Shown: positions 61,725 through 64,000 of the stretch, piece after piece
How the letters are laid out: each line of letters starts with the position of its first letter
Position numbering within the stretch: position 1 is the first letter of the stretch
From: Glaciimonas sp. CA11.2
GTDB taxonomy: Bacteria > Pseudomonadota > Gammaproteobacteria > Burkholderiales > Burkholderiaceae_D
Assembly (NCBI RefSeq): GCF_034314045.1
Contig: NZ_JAVIWL010000001.1
Coordinates: forward strand, 3,534,001-3,598,000
Direction of reading: 5' to 3'
Length of the DNA stretch: 64,000 nt
The notes under the pieces: model-generated
The model's input: the letters and a program-made list of their open reading frames with translations, nothing else
What the model was told of the DNA's origin: nothing
Databases searched by the model: none
Position numbers and translations under genes: made by a program

Positions 61725-62446
61725 TGGGCGAGGTTTCCTGCAAAATTGACAGTGATGATATCAGTCAGGTTTCTATAGAGCCTAGCGGTGTAGTAATGAA
61801 TCAAGCGGTTGATGGAGTAATCAATGAGGTAATCAATGCAGTGAAAATGCAACCTGCACAAAAGCAGCTTGCATCACTTTTAATTTCATCAACGGATGGT
61901 GTGGCATCTGGTCGTTTTGCACCACCGAATATTCAGAGTTTGTTGCCACATTCGGGTGTGATGGTTTTGCTTGATCGGTTTGTTTTCGCTGACGAAGAGC
62001 GTTTATGCGCTGAGGTGGTGATTCGAGCAGATAGTCTATTTATGGGAACCGATGGTGTTGGAAGTTGGGTTGGCGTGGAATATATGGCGCAAGCTATTGC
62101 AGCTTTTGCTGGTTATAAGGCACGCATCGATGGCAATCCGGTAAAAGTAGGATTTTTGCTTGGCACGCGACGTTATGAGGCAAGTTGTGGCTTTTTTCCA
62201 TTGGGCGCAGTATTGCATATTTTGGTAAAACGACTTATGCAGGCCGATAATGGACTCGGATCATTTGAGTGCGCAATCTATGACGCCACCGATAGCGTAG
62301 ACGAAATGAAGCGCGGTGAGGTTGCAGGGACGCTGTTTGATCTTGCTGGCGAAGCGGATAACAATATGCGGCCTTTAGTGCGTGCCACTATTACCGTGTT
62401 TCAACCGCATGATGTGACTGGTTTTCTTGAAGGAATGGTGGAATGA
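61724..62446 (+). CDS. Hotdog-fold beta-hydroxyacyl-ACP dehydratase (ApeP-like)
   Basis: A 240-residue protein whose hotdog domain starts at about residue 75 (IQSLLPHSGVMVLLDRFVFA, then VGVEYMAQAIAAFAGYKAR with the catalytic-region Glu-Tyr and VKVGFLLGTRRYEA). The family is usually about 150-160 residues, so the first 70 residues (repetitive VDGVINEVINAV) are an unusual extension or come from a start annotated too early; ATGs at 61796 and 61847 are alternatives. It dehydrates the reduced polyene intermediate. Confidence 0.82.
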   Translation: MGEVSCKIDSDDISQVSIEPSGVVMNQAVDGVINEVINAVKMQPAQKQLASLLISSTDGVASGRFAPPNIQSLLPHSGVMVLLDRFVFADEERLCAEVVIRADSLFMGTDGVGSWVGVEYMAQAIAAFAGYKARIDGNPVKVGFLLGTRRYEASCGFFPLGAVLHILVKRLMQADNGLGSFECAIYDATDSVDEMKRGEVAGTLFDLAGEADNNMRPLVRATITVFQPHDVTGFLEGMVE

Positions 62447-63228
62447 CGTTGGCAATAGTAAATAATGAAAATGGTAAAGCCGACAATGGTAAAGCCGACA
62501 ACTTAAGCAAGTCGGTACTGGTAACCGGGTCAAGCCGTGGAATCGGTAAGGCCATTGCATTGCGATTGGCACGAGAGGGCTATGACATCGTATTACATTG
62601 TCATCGTCAGCGCGATGCGGCGGAAGCGGTAGCCGCTTTAATACGTGCGATGGGTCGTCAGGCACGTGTGTTGCAGTGTGATATCGGTGACCGGCAGCGT
62701 ACGTCTGATATTTTGTTGGCAGATATCGCAGAGCATGGTTGTTATTACGGTGTGGTGTGTAATGCCGGTGTGGCCCGAGACAATGCTTTTCCCGCGATGT
62801 CGGGTGAAGATTGGGATCTGGTGTTAAAGACCAATCTGGATGGATTCTATAATGTTCTCAATCCGCTAGTGATGCCGATGGTGCATCGTCGTGCGCCAGG
62901 TCGCATTGTGACATTGGCATCAGTATCGGGATTGATCGGCAATCGCGGACAAGTCAACTATAGCGCTGCGAAGGCCGGCATCATTGGTGCTACCAAGGCG
63001 CTGGCAATCGAGCTAGCGAAGCGCCACATTACGGTTAATTGTGTCGCACCGGGTTTAATTGAAACCGACATGATCGCAGATGTTCCGCTTGAGGAGGCAC
63101 TTAAAATGATTCCAGCCCGGCGTGTAGGTAAACCGGAAGAAGTTGCAGCTACCGTGTGTTTCCTGATGGGAACTGATGCCGCTTACATCACGCGTCAGGT
63201 GATTTCTGTCAATGGAGGAATGGCATGA
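62443..63228 (+). CDS. 3-ketoacyl-ACP reductase (FabG-like)
   Basis: A 261-residue short-chain dehydrogenase. NADPH site VTGSSRGIGKAIAL, VVCNAGVARDNAFP, active Ser in LASVSGLIGNRGQVN and Tyr/Lys in YSAAKAGIIGATKAL. It reduces 3-keto groups during polyene elongation. A short tandem duplication near the start encodes NGKADNGKAD. It overlaps both neighbours by four bases (ATGA). Confidence 0.93.
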   Translation: MTLAIVNNENGKADNGKADNLSKSVLVTGSSRGIGKAIALRLAREGYDIVLHCHRQRDAAEAVAALIRAMGRQARVLQCDIGDRQRTSDILLADIAEHGCYYGVVCNAGVARDNAFPAMSGEDWDLVLKTNLDGFYNVLNPLVMPMVHRRAPGRIVTLASVSGLIGNRGQVNYSAAKAGIIGATKALAIELAKRHITVNCVAPGLIETDMIADVPLEEALKMIPARRVGKPEEVAATVCFLMGTDAAYITRQVISVNGGMA

Positions 63229-64000
63229 CGCGGCGTCGCGTAGTGGTCACCGGAATGGCAGGAATCAGCCCGATAGGAAATGATTGGACAAGTATCCGTG
63301 CGCGTCTGGGCAGTTATCGTAACGCGATCGTGCGGATGGAAGAGTGGGCCGATTATGATGGATTGAACACCCAATTGGGCGCACCGGCGACAGACTTTAC
63401 GCTGTCTGATCGCTACACGCGGCGAACGATGCGCAGCATGGGACGGGTCGCATTGATGGCAACCCGAGCGACTGAAGTGGCGTTGATTGATGCAGGTCTC
63501 ATCGATGATCCACTACTCAAAAATGGGTGTTGTGGGATCGCTTATGGTTCGTCCGCGGGCACGCCCAAAGCGATAGGTGATTTCGGCAAGATGATGGAAG
63601 AGCGCTCGACAAGAGGGATCAACGCGACGACTTATATCAAGATGATGGCCCATACGGCGCCAGTGAATATTGGTGTGTTTTTTGGCGTGACCGGCCGCGT
63701 GATAACAACATCCAGTGCATGCACTTCAGGTAGTCAAGGCATTGGTTATGCCTATGAAGCGATTTGTAGTGGTCGGCAAAACATCATGATTGCTGGCGGT
63801 GCCGAAGAGTTGTGCGCGACCGAAGCGGCAGTCTTTGATACCTTGTTTGCGACCAGCATACGCAACGACATGCCTGAATCGACGCCGAGACCATTTGACA
63901 CGAAACGCGATGGCTTGGTGATCGGTGAAGGTGCCGCAACATTCATTCTGGAGGAATTGGAGCATGCACGTGCGCGCGGCGCAACAATTCACGCCGAGAT
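63225..64000 (+). CDS. Beta-ketoacyl-ACP synthase, partial (runs off the window)
   Basis: The first 258 residues of a second ketosynthase, starting MTRRRVVVTGMAGISPIGND and overlapping the reductase stop by four bases. The nucleophile is in TTSSACTSGSQGIGYAYEAI (Cys about 167), and PFDTKRDGLVIGEGAATFIL follows; the two histidines lie beyond the edge. It matches the second, FabF-like ketosynthase (ApeR type) that usually closes the core of aryl-polyene clusters and may start the chain. Confidence 0.9.
   Translation, partial: MTRRRVVVTGMAGISPIGNDWTSIRARLGSYRNAIVRMEEWADYDGLNTQLGAPATDFTLSDRYTRRTMRSMGRVALMATRATEVALIDAGLIDDPLLKNGCCGIAYGSSAGTPKAIGDFGKMMEERSTRGINATTYIKMMAHTAPVNIGVFFGVTGRVITTSSACTSGSQGIGYAYEAICSGRQNIMIAGGAEELCATEAAVFDTLFATSIRNDMPESTPRPFDTKRDGLVIGEGAATFILEELEHARARGATIHAE

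Overview
The window looks like chromosomal DNA of a betaproteobacterium in the order Burkholderiales, probably an Oxalobacteraceae member (Herbaspirillum/Collimonas/Glaciimonas-like). The reasons are the psd-pssA-leuA gene order, short archaeal-type phosphatidylserine decarboxylase, moderate GC, and protein families typical of that group (DUF2968, CzcE, DUF1289, VpsR-like regulator). This placement is an inference; no rRNA or tRNA gene was seen.

Region 1 (1-5.1 kb) is housekeeping: the end of a zinc-ribbon protein, a periplasmic SIMPL-domain protein, psd and pssA (phosphatidylserine/phosphatidylethanolamine synthesis) and leuA, with a 139-bp MITE-like inverted-repeat element just before leuA. 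Region 2 (5.3-12.4 kb) holds a ChaC-type gamma-glutamylcyclotransferase and a D-amino-acid utilisation locus. A PLP-dependent amino acid deaminase is divergent from an RpiR regulator, N-acyl-D-amino-acid deacylase, RidA and GntP permease, with a perfect inverted repeat in the shared promoter region. Region 3 (12.5-22.2 kb) has a ten-copy 36-bp tandem repeat, a long-hairpin intergenic element, two translationally coupled small genes, a DJ-1/PfpI protein, an MdfA-like efflux pump, an AT-rich desert, a subtilisin-like autotransporter that looks like a lipoprotein and is preceded by a leader that can sequester its RBS, and a glycerate kinase.

Region 4 (22.7-32.5 kb) is a ten-gene catabolic operon: GH88-type unsaturated uronyl hydrolase, DapA-family aldolase/dehydratase, a complete AapJQMP-type amino-acid ABC transporter, RidA, Ldh-family dehydrogenase, FMN-dependent alpha-hydroxy-acid oxidase and an FCD-type GntR regulator. 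The glycerate kinase is divergent. Two sites sharing the palindrome TGTCGACA lie before the first gene and before the regulator. The mixture of a sugar-acid hydrolase with an amino-acid importer is unusual.

Region 5 (32.7-43.5 kb) is a genomic scrapyard. An IS21 element with short target duplication sits inside an ISKra4-like transposase remnant. Around it are a CzcE gene, a frameshifted IS66 transposase, two decayed TetR copies, and a nitrate/sulfonate-type ABC transporter (ATPase plus two permeases). That transporter is broken up by an IS200/IS605-derived element, and its binding-protein gene is cut off after about 15 codons by a second IS21-family element.

Region 6 (43.6-64 kb) carries a DUF4282 membrane protein, a VpsR-like sigma-54 activator and a DUF2968 protein, then a nearly complete aryl-polyene pigment cluster running off the right edge: ketosynthase-like chain-length factor, two acyltransferases, two ACPs, membrane protein, a three-domain ligase-dehydratase-glycosyltransferase fusion, aromatic ammonia-lyase, thioesterase, LolA-like carrier, MMPL exporter, FAD enzyme, lipoprotein, ketosynthase, dehydratase, ketoreductase and a second ketosynthase. 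The genes mostly overlap by 1-8 bases. The logic is a tyrosine-derived cinnamate starter activated onto an ACP, extended by a type II polyene synthase, then transferred to a lipid and exported to the outer membrane.
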